Source: Rhipicephalus microplus
Taxonomy: Eukaryota > Arthropoda > Arachnida > Ixodida > Ixodidae
DNA length: 64,000 bases
Assembly: GCF_043290135.1 (NCBI RefSeq)
Contig: NC_134700.1
Span: 78,905,000 to 78,968,999 of the forward strand
Reading direction: 5' to 3'
Positions 13,501-28,262 of this stretch are shown in pieces. The translations under genes and the position numbers were made by a program. Within the stretch, counting starts at the first letter, position 1, and every line of letters begins with the position of its first letter. The notes below the pieces were generated by a model that saw only the letters and a list, made by a program, of their open reading frames with translations, made no database searches and was not told the origin of the DNA.

Positions 13501-14559
13501 ATGTGTCCAAGTTAGGTTCATAACTCCTTTCGTTTCATAATTAATTTTTCTTCGACATATTGGTACTTACAGGAGCACATGATGTTGTCCGACAAAGCTC
13601 AATTGAAAAAAAAAAAACTACTAGGCCTACGCGCAACACTGCCACAGCGAGAAATGGAAGAGTATTCTTTTAGGGCCTCTTTTTTTTTCTTTGGTTAGCT
13701 GCTGCAAGCACACTTGCAGGGTACCTACTATACGACATCAATCGCTTTTTAGTAGGCAGGCACTCACTATGCCTTCACTCGTCATTCTTCAGAGAAGCAT
13801 GGTACCCGCTGCATGCTTGCATATAACTTTGTCCAATTTTTTTTTTGTGTTGTGACTGACCAGGATGAAGCATTATGGCAGAAGCTTTTTACCTTTTCTT
13901 TTAGTTTTTTTCCAAATTGCTTTATTCATTCATTTACTCATTGTTGTTGGTGAAACCATCTGCTTTGTTTTCTATACCAGTTATTTCTAATTGTCCATTC
14001 CTGACTAAATTTATGGCCTTTTTTATTAGTTTAAAAGCTATGAGCTAACAAATTAGCAGTATTTCGTCAGAACTAACCAGTTCTTGGCCAATCCACCAGC
14101 GTGGGTGCGTGGCACAGTTTCCAGGCACTTCCTTGCTTCCTTCCTTTTGTAATTCTCACACTTTCCCACATTAGGTATTCGCCACAGTTAATAAGTGATC
14201 AAGATCAATGTCTTGTAAAGGGTTAGAGCATTTGACGACCCATTCATTGCGCAATTCGCATTTTGTGACATCTGTTTGTTCCTTTGTTGTTCTAAATCAC
14301 TTTATTACTGAGAGTGAGATTCTTTTTCCGACATCAAGCCTACCTAAGGCCAGTTTGCGAAGGAGTCCCCAACCACCGGCTTGGTTCCAAAGGTACATTT
14401 CTAGGCTGGCAGGCAGAGAACACGGGTTAGAATATCAATGAATTCTTGGTGCTTTTTATTCACTTAGTTTTTTTTTATTTCGTGCGATACCGGTGGCGAC
14501 GGTGGACAACTACGGCACGCACGGAACCCGTGTTGTGATTCCGTAATACACCTTTCACT
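13501..14559. other. Non-coding stretch
   Basis: Nothing coding is recognised. Several T-runs occur near 13680 and 13840. At 14087-14119 there is CTTGGCCAATCC...GTGGGTGCGTGGCAC, a motif that recurs at 15460, 17990, 18063 and 19421 in the triplicated region. Confidence 0.5.
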
Positions 14560-15060
14560 TTAAATGTAAAAGGGCGTCGTCTCTGCTTTATGAAACATAT
14601 ATGTTGCAGAGTAACCTTGTATACAACCTCATGTCGGGAAAGTAATCGTGTTTTTGTATGTATAAATTGTTTTAAAACAGCAGAGAAGAAACCTAACGTC
14701 ACACAATGCGAATTACGTAACAAGTGGGTAGTCGACTGCTCGAACCCATCACAAAAGCTTCAGGCATAATTATTTATTGTCGTCAGCCACAACATTAGGG
14801 TATTAGCACAAAGCCTCCTGCAAGTCAGTCGCGGGTACCACAATTCTCTAAAAAAAAAAAACGACGAAGAATGACATAGTAAATGCCTATTTGCTGCACA
14901 AAAATTATGTTGATTTGTGGCAAAATGGATGCCCTGCAAATGTTCTTGTATCATTTACCAAAAGAGTGCTTAAAAAAGGCGCTGAAAGGGTGCCCTTCCA
15001 GCTTTCACTTTGAGTTTGCCGCGCACTCTGTGCAGGCCTGGAAATATTTAGGTCAGCGGG
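14560..15060 (+). repeat. Triplicated segment, copy A (tail part only)
   Basis: This segment aligns by eye with 17200-17760 and 20840-21160. Shared stretches include AGCAGAGAAGAAAC (14680), the GTACC block at 14836 followed by the sequence around AAATGCC (14882), and, with copy B only, GCAGGCC...TTAGGTC near 15034-15054. Divergence is high with many indels, so the duplication is old. The small ORF present in copies B and C is absent here. Confidence 0.6.
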
Positions 15061-15143
15061 TCGTTGCATATTTATTCGAGAAATAATACAACAAAGCGTA
15101 TAGGCACGAGAGTAGCGCTGACCCACTATATAAAAAAAATGGA

Positions 15144-15294
15144 GTACTTTCTCAATCCGATTGAAAAGCTAGATCTAGAAATAAGCGTTTCAATGAGTTT
15201 GTCCGTTGAAGTGATTACATTAGGCTATAGGCACAGGGAAAGTTGCTCTGTTTTGTTGGCGTACATAATGGAAACAAAAAGATTACCTTGTTAG
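15144..15294 (+). pseudogene. C-terminal remnant of an I-type retrotransposon ORF2 (copy B)
   Basis: The frame ending METKRLPC-stop at 15292 resembles the C-terminal end of tick I-type ORF2 proteins, and the copy C equivalent ends DYINATKRLP-stop (19201-19230). Only about 50 residues survive and no catalytic motif is present. Family assignment comes from recognising the terminal motif and from copy C, where an RNase H remnant lies upstream. Confidence 0.5.
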
Positions 15295-15638
15295 TATATT
15301 TCTATCATTATTTTCGGCTGCGAGGCTATCTGATTGCCTGATCACTTGCTCGTGTAGCATTTTCATAAATTTCTTACGATTTTTATTGCTTTTACCTATA
15401 TACTAGTGGATGCTTTTAGATACATCATCCACTAATTTAAAGATCCTACCGCCCGGTTCTTGGCCAATCCCCCTTTGTAAGCAAGTGCCAGCAATATGAG
15501 AGGGGCATCATAATCATCACAGTGGGTGTGAGACACAGTAGAAGAACAAGAACGAAATCTCGCCACACTTGGCGATATCCTCGTAAGGCCTAAGTTCGTG
15601 GTTCACTCGGTTCCCTTCGTAGTCCTCACCAAAGAAAC

Positions 15639-16028
15639 GTGGCAGTCAAGCTCCGAGACAGCATGATACGGCACACCTTGCATGACACGGAGCTTCTCTG
15701 GCAGAGCCAGAGCGAGTCGTCCCCAGTCCACCAGCTGCGGAGACCCAAGGCAGCCATCGCCGCGAGTCTCACGCTGTTCCTGCTCGTATTCGTATCCATC
15801 GCAGCAGAGCTGCCCCGGCGACACGGTGGCTGGTCGGAATCCGAAAGCCGGCACCCGGAAATCGCTCGGCTGTCTACCGCTAACTTCGGGATCGACGACA
15901 TCAGTGGACCTGCCACGGCCGCATTCACGTGGCTACCGAGAGGTCTCGGCCAAATCTGCTCCGTCGCCGTTGGCAATTCTGGTGTTCGGCAGGCGGGACT
16001 CCAACAATTCAGCCCTGAAGCGACTTGA
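15639..16028 (+). pseudogene. Small membrane-protein-like ORF, copy B (start codon is GTG)
   Basis: The open frame has 129 codons: a short polar N-terminus, PVHQLRRPK, a single hydrophobic segment at residues 38-56 (AAIAASLTLFLLVFVSIAA), then a polar C-terminus with SESESRHPEIARL and SGVRQAGLQQFSPEAT. The shape is that of a single-pass membrane or signal-anchor protein. The codon aligned with copy C's ATG is GTG here, so eukaryotic initiation would need the conserved ATG at codon 9 (15663). Copy C (19590) is similar in both protein and DNA. I do not recognise the family. It could be a first exon, an unknown gene pair or part of a mobile unit; decay in both copies argues against a working gene. 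Confidence 0.45.
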
Positions 16029-17770
16029 TGACACCATCAGGAGACGCTGTGAGCGACCAGAAGGTGGGACGCGGTGGCACTGCTCAACGACCAACAGCGA
16101 GGAGTGTACATAGTTGAAAGAAAAGCCGGTGCCTCACAAGCGCCCAACTTTAACGTCTTGCAATTCAACGACATATGTTGTTTTCTTAGATATATGTTCA
16201 AAGCATTCAAAACTAAGGGTTTGAAAACGCAAAAGCTTTGTTTCAACCATCAATAAGCATGTTTATGTTAGGCAAACGTTCTTTTCGGCACGCCATGCGC
16301 GAGCTGTCCTCTCGTGCCTGTTCGCTGCGTTATGTTTTCTCCAATGAATATTCAACATGGGGATGCGAAAAACTGGATTGTGTATTCCATTACGCAAAAA
16401 GTACGTGGTTGAGGCTGTGGTACGAATACGAATACGAATTACCAGTTGACAAAACACGAGGAGATTAACTGCCAGTTGCTGTTTACTGGAACATAACTGT
16501 TGCCTATACATATCCTATATATATATTTGACCAGTACTCGTTTCCTGTATTGATTTTAGTCAGCTAAACTTCCAGAGTTTTTTATGCACTCACCCAGGAC
16601 CACTGGAAGGCAAAAGTTACCTATTTTACAGCGAATGCTTTTATGATATCACAAAAAGGGTCTTTTGAAGTAAAACTTAATTCATATTAGAACAAGGGTG
16701 GCGTGCGCTGTTGTTCGCTGCGAGTGTCCCCAACCACTATTGTTAGAAATGACAAAAAAAAAAATAAAAACTGTTAGCGACATACTGGGACTATAATCCT
16801 GCGTTCCAGCCCAAAATTTTGCCACTTACCGACGCCGGTGCCTGATTATGTGTTTCAAACTGACCCTCTGTGTTCAGGCTTGATTGCGGGAAAGCAGTCG
16901 CGTCAAAGATAGCCTTGGTCTAGGCTACATGGCCCTCAAGTTGGTTTGTTCAAGAGCAGCTGGAACCTTTATTGTGAACATACACAACATGGTTTTAAAT
17001 GAGTCATTTGCAAAAAGAATAATTTATTTGATAATTTATTCCCATATAATACGAAACTGCCCCCATAAAGACATATAATGAATTGACTAGAAGACGATCG
17101 ATTTTAATCGGGAATTGTTAATGCGATTGCCACTGATGCATTCATAAATGTAAAGAAAGCGGGTGTAACCAATAAAACATTTTAGAAGAGCAGAAAAACA
17201 ACGAGGCGTCAAACATTTCAAATTGCGTTACTAATGGGTCATCCAATGCTCTATCCCTTTGCAAAAGCATTTTCTTGTTTTCATTCACCTACTAACTGCG
17301 GCGCATACTCGCAGGGGGGGATTTGCGAAGAATTGAGCTTTATAATATAGTATGAACGTAAAGTATATATCAGAAAGGCTACAGATTACCTAGGAAACTA
17401 TGGTTCTTAATTAAATGTATATATCTATTCAAAAAGAATTTTCAAATAATAGCCGCTACCATTCTTTCAGACGCAATTCTTCATCGTCGTCAGTCAGTGT
17501 CACAAAGTTGCACAAAATTATTTGAAGACAAGTAGGGGTACCGTGCCTCTCCGTAGAAGGAGAATAGATGACACAGTGAATGCCTTCCTATTGCGAAAAA
17601 ATGCTGATGTTTTACGGCGAGGTGGGCGCCCTCAAAGTGTGATTGTAACCGTTACCCAAACAGTGATTAAAAATTGTCCTGGCCACTCTTCTAGCTTTCG
17701 CCGTGACTGTGCGGCACGTTTCCCGCAGGCCAGGTGGTGTTTAGGTCTGCGGGGAGTTCAATATTTGTTC

Positions 17771-18426
17771 TAGAAAGAAGATAATGAAGCATAGGTACGA
17801 GAGAACGCATAACTTCCCTTTTTTTAGAAGTTAGGTTCTGATCCAGGGTATTATTTATTACTTATAAAAAATCTTTAGAGTAAGTACAGATCAGTGACAA
17901 TCAAATTTCATTCTAAAGTTTGTAACGTTTTCAATTTGTAAGTTCTTTTACTCTAAAATCAAATATTACTTACTAAGATCACTCGATTATTAGCCGATCC
18001 CCCACAGTGGGTATGAGCCACAAGTGAAGGACAACAAGAACAAGAACAGCTCACCCAATTCGTCAGCCAATCTTTTGCATTGGGTATGGGCCATCAGGAG
18101 AGGAGAAAAAGAAGCTCACCCACAGTGGGTGTGAGCCACGTGCAAGCATTCTTGAAGATTTACAGTTCGCACCAAAGACGCTCATCTTACGTTTTTATTC
18201 AAGAACCAACTTTATTCTTCAAAACACACTGGTCGCGAGTACACACCCCGCAAATTATATTTGCACAAGCGATGCTACAGCAACTGAATGTAAAAATTAA
18301 ACATATTGGTGCACTCGACAACCTAAAGTCAATGCTTAGCATACAATTTGATTATATATTTCCTCATAACGCGAAACAATTGGCACATACTACTTAAATG
18401 ACCTGTTAGCAGATTATCTAGCTCAC
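17771..18426. other. Spacer with repeated GTGGGTATGAGCCA-type motif
   Basis: CCCACAGTGGGTATGAGCCAC at 18000, TTGGGTATGGGCCA at 18079 and CCCACAGTGGGTGTGAGCCAC at 18119 are close repeats. AAGAACAAGAACAG follows the first. No coding content is recognised. Confidence 0.5.
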
Positions 18427-19230
18427 TTGGAGATAAGCAATATCATTGCGATCGATGCACTTGTGTCAAAACAAAAGGCTGGGGTTGGCATCTTCTCGTC
18501 TTCTTTTGGCTGGTTATATTTCCAGATTAAACCCCTGTATTTGTTACAGCTTGCCCTATGCGAATTGCCCTCAAGTGAATCATCAGCAGTGATCATTACA
18601 CATTCGTTATCAGTATATAATGCACTTTCTTCGGAAGCAAATGTAAAGCTGATGGATACGTTTCGTCACTTAATACCGAAAAACGTAAAAAAAAAACTGC
18701 AATTGCTAGGGGTACCCGGCCACTACGGATTATATATGAACGAAATGGCGGACTCCTTAGCAGCAGTATCCTTGAGTGGGCCCATCATCCCAGTTTTGCC
18801 ACATACAGCTTACGTGAGAGCGCTAAGGTTCCGAAATGCTTGTTTGCAATGTGGAATAGGTATTTCGAATAAATTTAGAGATTTCGAGCATTTAAGGTAT
18901 TGCTAGAATAAGCGGTGGTATGTATCTCGCCAGTTAGAGGTCAATTACACCTACAGTTCCACAGCTAAATTATTACCTTAACAAAGCTCGACTCACGGCG
19001 TCACCACTGTGCATTTCTTTGCAACGAAATCGAAACAATTGAACATTTCTTTTTATTCTGTCGTCGTTAATCTTATCAGGGAAAAAAGATTTTTAGTAGC
19101 CCCATTACAGAGGTTAGGAATACAAGTAACTATACCAGTTTTTATCACTTGGCGGCACTTTATTTGGTTACTGCCACAAGGATATGCGCTCCACTGTGTT
19201 TGACTACATCAATGCAACTAAAAGATTACC
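18427..19230 (+). pseudogene. RNase H and C-terminal remnant of I-type retrotransposon ORF2 (copy C)
   Basis: The 18427-18906 frame resembles the RNase H domain that follows RT in I-superfamily elements: IAIDALVSKQKAGVGIFSS at the first catalytic Asp, then THSLSVYNAL where TDSLSV would be expected (Asp replaced by His), and VPGHYGLYMNEMADSLA at the last Asp. A stop follows, and fragments in shifted frames to 19230 keep IETIEHF- and INATKRLP-like text of the zinc-binding C-terminus. The catalytic substitution and stops make it dead. Confidence 0.7.
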
Positions 19231-19589
19231 GTGATAGTGAACCCTAACCTTTTCAGATATTTAGTTTATAATTCGTAGCTCTATGTCTGTCAGGAACAAG
19301 AGATGGTTTGACCGCTTGCTCAGCAACCATTTTTGTTTATTGGCAGTTTTATCTCTAAATTACTTTTTCAGATTGCTTTTAATTTCATTTTAGTTTCCTA
19401 TACGTATCCTGCCGCCCAGTTGTTGGCCCATCTCCCTCTGTGGGTGAGTGCCATTCGTCTGAGGTCATCCGCATTAGCATGATCCACAGTATAAGGAGAA
19501 CGAGAACAAGAACGAGATTGTGCCATTCTTGCCGATATCCTCGTAAGGCCTCCGCTCACGTACCGATCGGCTCTCTTCGCCCAATCGAC

Positions 19590-19925
19590 ATGGCAGTCAA
19601 GTGCCGAGACCGGATGTATCGCAGCACTTCGTCTTGCGCGGGGCTTGTCTGGTAGAGCCAGAGCGAGATGTATCCGGTACACCAGCTGCGGAAACCCAAG
19701 GCAACCATCGCCGTCGTCGCGAGTCTAATGCTGCTCCTGCTGGTGCTCGTCTCCATCGGTGCGGCGCTGCACCAACAACACAGGAGCCGGCTGGAATCCG
19801 AAAGCCTGTACCTAGAAATCGCTCGGCTGTTTGCCGCAAACTCCAGCATCGACGACATGAGAGGACCCGTCACGGCCAAAGGCAGCTACCGAGTGATCTC
19901 TGCAGAATTTGCTTGCTCGCCGTAG
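19590..19925 (+). pseudogene. Small membrane-protein-like ORF, copy C (in-frame stop at codon 22)
   Basis: It opens at an ATG (19590) as MAVKCRDRM, then has TAG at 19653-19655 where copy B has CAG (Gln22). After the stop the same frame continues as MYPVHQLRKPK, a hydrophobic segment (ASLMLLLLVLVSIGAAL) and LESESLYLEIARLFAANSSIDD, ending at 19925. The C-terminal part matching copy B (SGVRQAGLQPLSPEATRG) lies in another frame (to 20074), so there is also a frameshift near 19880. Each copy is therefore damaged differently. Function unknown. Confidence 0.45.
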
Positions 19926-20753
19926 ACACTTCCGGTGTTCGGCAGGCTGGTCTCCAACCTCTGAGCCCAGAGGCTACCCGAGGACACCATCAAAGATCTG
20001 AACAAGCTGGGAGGAGCCGGTGTGCACGGCCGACCTGGTGGGAAGTGGTGCCACTGCGCGACGACCGACAGTGAGTAGTGCACTCGAATGAAAGTAAAGG
20101 CGGTGCCTCTCAAGCGTCCACCTTCAGTGCCTTACAGTTTCTGGGAAGCTGACTTTCTTCAACGATATGTATTATTTTCTTAGCTGTCTTTTCAAAACAT
20201 TCACGGATAAGGATTTAAAATGCAATAGCTTTGTTCCGATGATAAATAAACGCATCAATGTTATACAGACGTTCGTTTCGGCACACTACGCGTGAGCTCT
20301 CCTCTCGTGCCTATGCGCAACGTTGTCTTCTTTCTTCAACATTCAAAATGGGACAACATGACAATTGAACTGTCGGTTAGTTTATTTTGTTCCGCAAGGG
20401 GTAAGTGTTGTTGAGTTGGCTGTAGTATGAATCTGAATGACCAGTACACCAAATGAAGAAGATTCACTGTCATTTACCGTTTACGGCAATTTAACTGTTA
20501 CCTAAATTTCATTCACAATTGATTTGGACTTCTTTTCTGCATTGAATGCTGCGAATAAAACTAGATCCTTTATGTACTCACGAAGACGATTGGAAGGCAA
20601 AAGTCATCTTTTTTCTTACAGCGAAAGCTGTTATGAGATCTCAAAAAGGGTCGTTTTTGGCGCTGGAGTTTTCCATCACCGCCGGTGTCCGTAACCACTA
20701 TATATTGCGCGAAGTAAGACAAAAATAAGTGAATAAAAAACACTAAGGACACC

Positions 20754-20816
20754 TTGGGATACGAGCCCGGGTATCTATCGCGTCAGCGCAGTATTCTACC
20801 ACTGAGGCACGTCGGA
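20754..20816 (-). repeat. tRNA-like head of a dispersed SINE-type repeat
   Basis: The minus strand reads TGCCTCAGTGGTAGAAT (A-box-like, 20794-20810) and GGCTCGTATCC (B-box-like, 20757-20767), spaced as in tRNA genes. No cloverleaf acceptor pairing is apparent, so this looks tRNA-derived rather than a tRNA gene. Confidence 0.5.
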
Positions 20817-21160
20817 GCTTGAAAATTCGTTGCAAACCGATCCTAGACAGACTTGATGTCGAGAAAGAAATCTCGTCAACATGAGTAATAAATAGAACGT
20901 CTCAGAACAGCAAAGGAAGATCGTATGCTCAAATTCATCGCTGATTATGATGTTGCTCCTTGGAATATTGGCACGAAATTTCATTACAAGAGCTTCAGGA
21001 GTATATTTCTTCATCATCATCATCCACAGCATCATAAAATCGCACAAAAGTCTTCGCATGTGAGTAGCAGGTACCGCGCTTCTCCGAAGAAACGCGAAAT
21101 ATGACCTAATGAATGCTTGTCTATCAAACAAAAAAGGTATGAGAAATGTAAGCTTCTTTC

Positions 21161-22430
21161 TGAGGTGACAGTTACGTTGCACAAACGCAGGAACAAGCCC
21201 ACCGTAATAATTCTGAAGGCTGCACGAATAGAGAATGATGCATGAGCAAGGCGTCCATACCCCTATCTGAGAATAAACTGAGTTTTCTTGGGAGTATCGA
21301 CGCACGCACGAATGACAGTTTTTAGGGGCGAAGCCCCTCACGCCATAGTTCACATGTCCCATGTCGTCGCAATCGTCGTAGTAGCAAGTTTCATTGCTTT
21401 TCAAGCCAATAAAAACGGTGTCACAGCATATCAGTGGAGTGAATGCTGATCAGTAGGGTGAAGCGTCCATCAGTCCATCCATGCGTCCATCAGTCCGTGC
21501 GTACTTCCGTGCGTACTTCCGTGCATCCGGCCGTCCATCCGTCAGTCCTGTTCACCCCACTCGTCATCATTCAGCTCGCGGATACGCTGCAATTTTCGTT
21601 TTTTTACAAGCTTTGTTGTCTGCTTTTCTTGCTGTTTTTTTGTTTGCTCAACATTTTGTTTAGCCTTTTTGTAGCTAATCACTCATCACATGTTGTTGGT
21701 CTTTGTAGTTTCACTTAATAAACTCAGCTAGAAGTTAGCGCTCGTCTTTGTTTGTCTCTGTGTCCATGTCTTAAGTTTTCGCTATAGCACTGGTAAAATT
21801 TTCGCATCCAATGCCAATTGTATCAGTGCCTATGAATATTTGGTATCCACAACATTAGCCTCTTAGTTTCAGTTCACGTTCCCCTACATGCTCTTTCAAT
21901 CCTTTCATGAGTGCATAAATGTCTAATCTTTTCAAGCTTTCATTCATGCACTGGTAACCAACCAATACGCTGATAATACCCTAAAACTAATTAAACTATC
22001 TAATTCACTTTTCGACTTGTGAAGTGATAAATGAATAAGCCACAATATCATTCTGAAACACGCCACAATTTCGTACTTCAGAATAATGATGTTCATTTGG
22101 GTTGTCTTAGAGTGTGCGTAAATGTTAGCCGATAGGGGCCTTTTATTTGCGCTCATAGCGGAGTGTGGTAGTCGCCAATGAAATCGAGCCTACGATTCAA
22201 GTTAACTTATTGAGGTCGTCGGCAGCACTAACTCTATCCTTTGCATGCAGGTTTACCGGCCACACCTACATTGCTGCCTGATGTTGTGACATCGTGTCGA
22301 GTCGTGGACAGTTTCTCAACGCAAATCCTGTCGACTCAATGTCGTATGAGATTGTGTCGAGAAGGAGCGAAGATTGTAGGTCGAAGACTACGGTATCTGT
22401 CGGACACCCTGGATACGGCGTTGGTAAGCA
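21161..22430. other. Non-coding stretch with a palindrome-headed repeat
   Basis: A palindrome GGGGCGAAGCCCC (21325-21337) is followed at 21460-21550 by irregular CCATC/CCGTG(C) repeats. No gene is recognised; the open frame across 21443-21718 is explained by those repeats and T-runs. Confidence 0.5.
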
Positions 22431-23386
<956 letters not shown>

Positions 23387-24910
23387 GTCAACGTAAGGTC
23401 AAACTCCGCACCTGCACGATCTTCGCTCATATCTCGAGGCCGGAGGCTAACATGGTCGCCTCATGTCCAGTTCCTTGAAAAAAAAAGTGAATCAGGCCAT
23501 TGGAATCCTCCGGCATCTCTGCGGGGCCAAATGGGGTGGTACTACAGAGTCGTTGTTAGCCCTACATGTTGCCTGGATACGCCCCATCGTAACTTACTCA
23601 CTGCCTTTGCTGCACGGACTTCCAGCATCCACCGAAAGGAGACTTCGCTTGTTATTGGCAAGGAGCTTGAGGGTATGTCTGTGTTTACCATGGTAAACTT
23701 CCAGTGCTTTAGTGTATGCGAAGGCTCGAGAGCCACCTTTGGCAGTACTCCGAACTAAAGAAACATCTCGAAATTTATTTAGAATTTTCACGCAACATGA
23801 AAGTGATTTTTTATCTGGTGCTCTAACGCAAAGGACGACAACGAGACTACAGGATACTATATAGTCATTTCAAGCAGTAGTACTAGAATATAAACCTTCA
23901 AAACCACCTTGGACGCTGCCACTTCTCAACGTTATCCGTGAAATAGACTATAGAGAAGAAAGGAGACATGGCACCTCTAGTAGCGGCACAGTTGGTACTT
24001 CATCAGCTTCATGTAATGCATAATGAAAAAACGAAGATATATACAGACGGATCATGCACTGAAGAAGCGTCACCCTGTGCGGTCTTTATACCCGAAATTC
24101 AGAAAAAGAAGATGTACAAACTATCGCACAAATCTTCATTGACGACAGCAGAATTAGTGGCTATCTTTAAAGTAGTTAAGCTTATCTGTGAGAATCCTGA
24201 GCCACGAAAATGGATGATATGCACTAATAGCAAACCTGCTCTTCAGCTAATCAGAAATGTGAGATCACCTTGCAAAAATGGTGAAATAGCACAATGTATT
24301 GCAGAAACTGTGGAATATGCCTCATCGCAAAGTCACAACATCGTATTCCGATGAATAACCAGCCACATTGGAATAAAGGGAAATGAAGAGGCTGATAGCC
24401 TCACGAAGAAAGCATTAAAGGAAGGACGGGATTGCGCAATCCCTATGTCTGGGCGGATGTTCGACATTTTATATCGCAAGAAGCTAACCATTGTTCGATG
24501 GAGAAGTGGTTTGAGAGCCCTAAATCAAAGGAAACGGTATTTTATGAAGTTGATCCACACAGAAAATTTTTCATAGCTACAGACCTCCCACAACACCTAG
24601 AGAGACAATATTCCACCGACTTCGATTGAAAGTAGCATACACAAACAGCTTCCGGCACAAGATACATCAATCCAACTCACCGGAATGCCTTTGTGGTCAT
24701 GCAGAAGAAAATTTTCACCAAATTTTTTTGGAGTGCATTGAATACGCGAATGAAAGAGAAAAATTAAAGAACAAATTAGCAAGTTTGGACAGACGGCCCC
24801 TCACAATAAAGAAACAACTTGGACCATGGCCTGAGATGCATCTCCTGAAAAAGGCAATAATCTTCCTGACAGACTATTTAGTGGAGACCAGACTGGACAA
24901 GCGCCTATGA
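23387..24910 (+). pseudogene. I-type retrotransposon ORF2 remnant: RT thumb, RNase H, C-terminal zinc motif
   Basis: Begins directly after the microsatellite with [17 protein letters not shown], then after a frameshift at an A-run (23478-23486) [17 protein letters not shown] and [28 protein letters not shown] and PPWTL linker text follows. RNase H shows IYTDGSCTEE, LTTAELVAI and CTNSKPAL (third catalytic Asp now Asn), with SHIGIKGNEEADSL after a stop at 24352. The C-terminus (24626-24908) keeps CLCGHAEENFHQIFLEC, the zinc-binding-like motif of this group. Endonuclease and RT palm are missing. Multiple stops and frameshifts show it is old. Confidence 0.8.
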
Positions 24911-25466
24911 CAGACAGCCAGAGATGGGTATATATAAAATGTGGTCATGTGTATACTGACAGTAGAATAGTAAGGTGTGCGTGCAAATAGTTTATGACTG
25001 TGTGAACTGCACGAAGAAAACTGTGTATTGGCATGATATTTGAACTGGTTTCAGTGTGCTATTGTGTTTTTTTCTTTTCCGTATTGTTAATTTTTGGGTA
25101 CCGTTCTGTATTATTATTTTCTTTTTCGCTGCAGAACTTCGTCATGTGGAGTAGCCGAGGCAATAGGCACCTCAACCTCTCCAGAGCAAAACAGTTAAAA
25201 CAGAACAGAACAGAACAGAACAGAACAGAACAGAACAGAGTTTTCCGCCGCTCTGCTTTTCCTTCGTTCACGCAAGAATGGTTCAGTAGTGTGCGTACGT
25301 ACAGTCTACCAGAACAGTTTGCGTACCACACAAGCTTGGGACGAAAAGCCTCTTCGTACGACACCGGCGATCGACAGCACCACTGCGCCTGAGCAACATT
25401 TCTCCCTTAATCTATGACTAACCTCTTTTCTGACTGGGTACACATAATTTTCACCTTTTACTTTTA
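24911..25466. other. 3' flank with (CAGAA)n microsatellite
   Basis: Probable 3' UTR of the preceding remnant, then GTAGCCGAGGCAATAGGCACC and about eight CAGAA units at 25200-25240. No coding content is recognised. Confidence 0.55.
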
Positions 25467-25660
25467 GGTCGTGGGATCGAACCCCGGCTGCGGCGGCTGC
25501 ATTTACCATGTAGGTGGAAATGCTGTGGGCCTGTGTGATCAGGTTTAGGTGCGTGTTAAATCACCCCAGGTGGTCGAAATATCGGGAGCTCTCCACTACG
25601 GCGTCTCTCATAATCATATGGTAATTTTGGGACGTTAAACCCTACATATCAATCAATCAA
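25467..25660 (+). mobile_element. tRNA-derived SINE (Ruka-like)
   Basis: Starts in the B-box region (GTGGGATCGAACCCC) and runs through GGCTGCGGCGGCTGCATT, CCCCAGGTGGTCGAAAT, CTCCACTACGGCGTCTCTC and TTTTGGGACGTTAAACCC to a CAATCAATCA tail. The first half of the tRNA-like head is missing. No clear target-site duplication is seen. Confidence 0.85.

Positions 25661-28262
<2,602 letters not shown>

Larger units (their letters stand above)
15140..17770 (+). repeat. Triplicated segment, copy B
   Basis: Order: retrotransposon C-terminal remnant (15144-15294), about 150 bp of UTR-like sequence, the CTTGGCCAATCC motif (15460), a small membrane-protein-like ORF (15639), a block at 16267 (AAACGTTCTTTTCGGCACGC), a block with ACAGCGAATGCTTTTATGAT (16630), and the GTACCG tail (17534). 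The same order recurs in copy C about 3.95-4.0 kb further on, except the tail, which is 3.5 kb further on. Confidence 0.75.
18400..21160 (+). repeat. Triplicated segment, copy C
   Basis: Matches copy B in order: retrotransposon C-terminus (to 19230), TTGGCCCATCTCC motif (19423), membrane-protein-like ORF (19590), block at 20267 (CAGACGTTCGTTTCGGCACAC), block with ACAGCGAAAGCTGTTATGAG (20619), tRNA-like sequence (20757-20816), and GTACCG tail (21071). It is longer on the 5' side than copy B because an RNase H remnant is retained. Confidence 0.75.

Noticed and set aside
20754..20816. Possible tRNA gene
   Set aside because: A- and B-box-like motifs are present but the B box is degenerate and no acceptor-stem pairing is evident; treated as SINE-derived.
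20796..21404. 202-codon minus-strand frame
   Set aside because: It lies in the tail block of the triplicated segment, is not kept in the other copies and shows no domain features.
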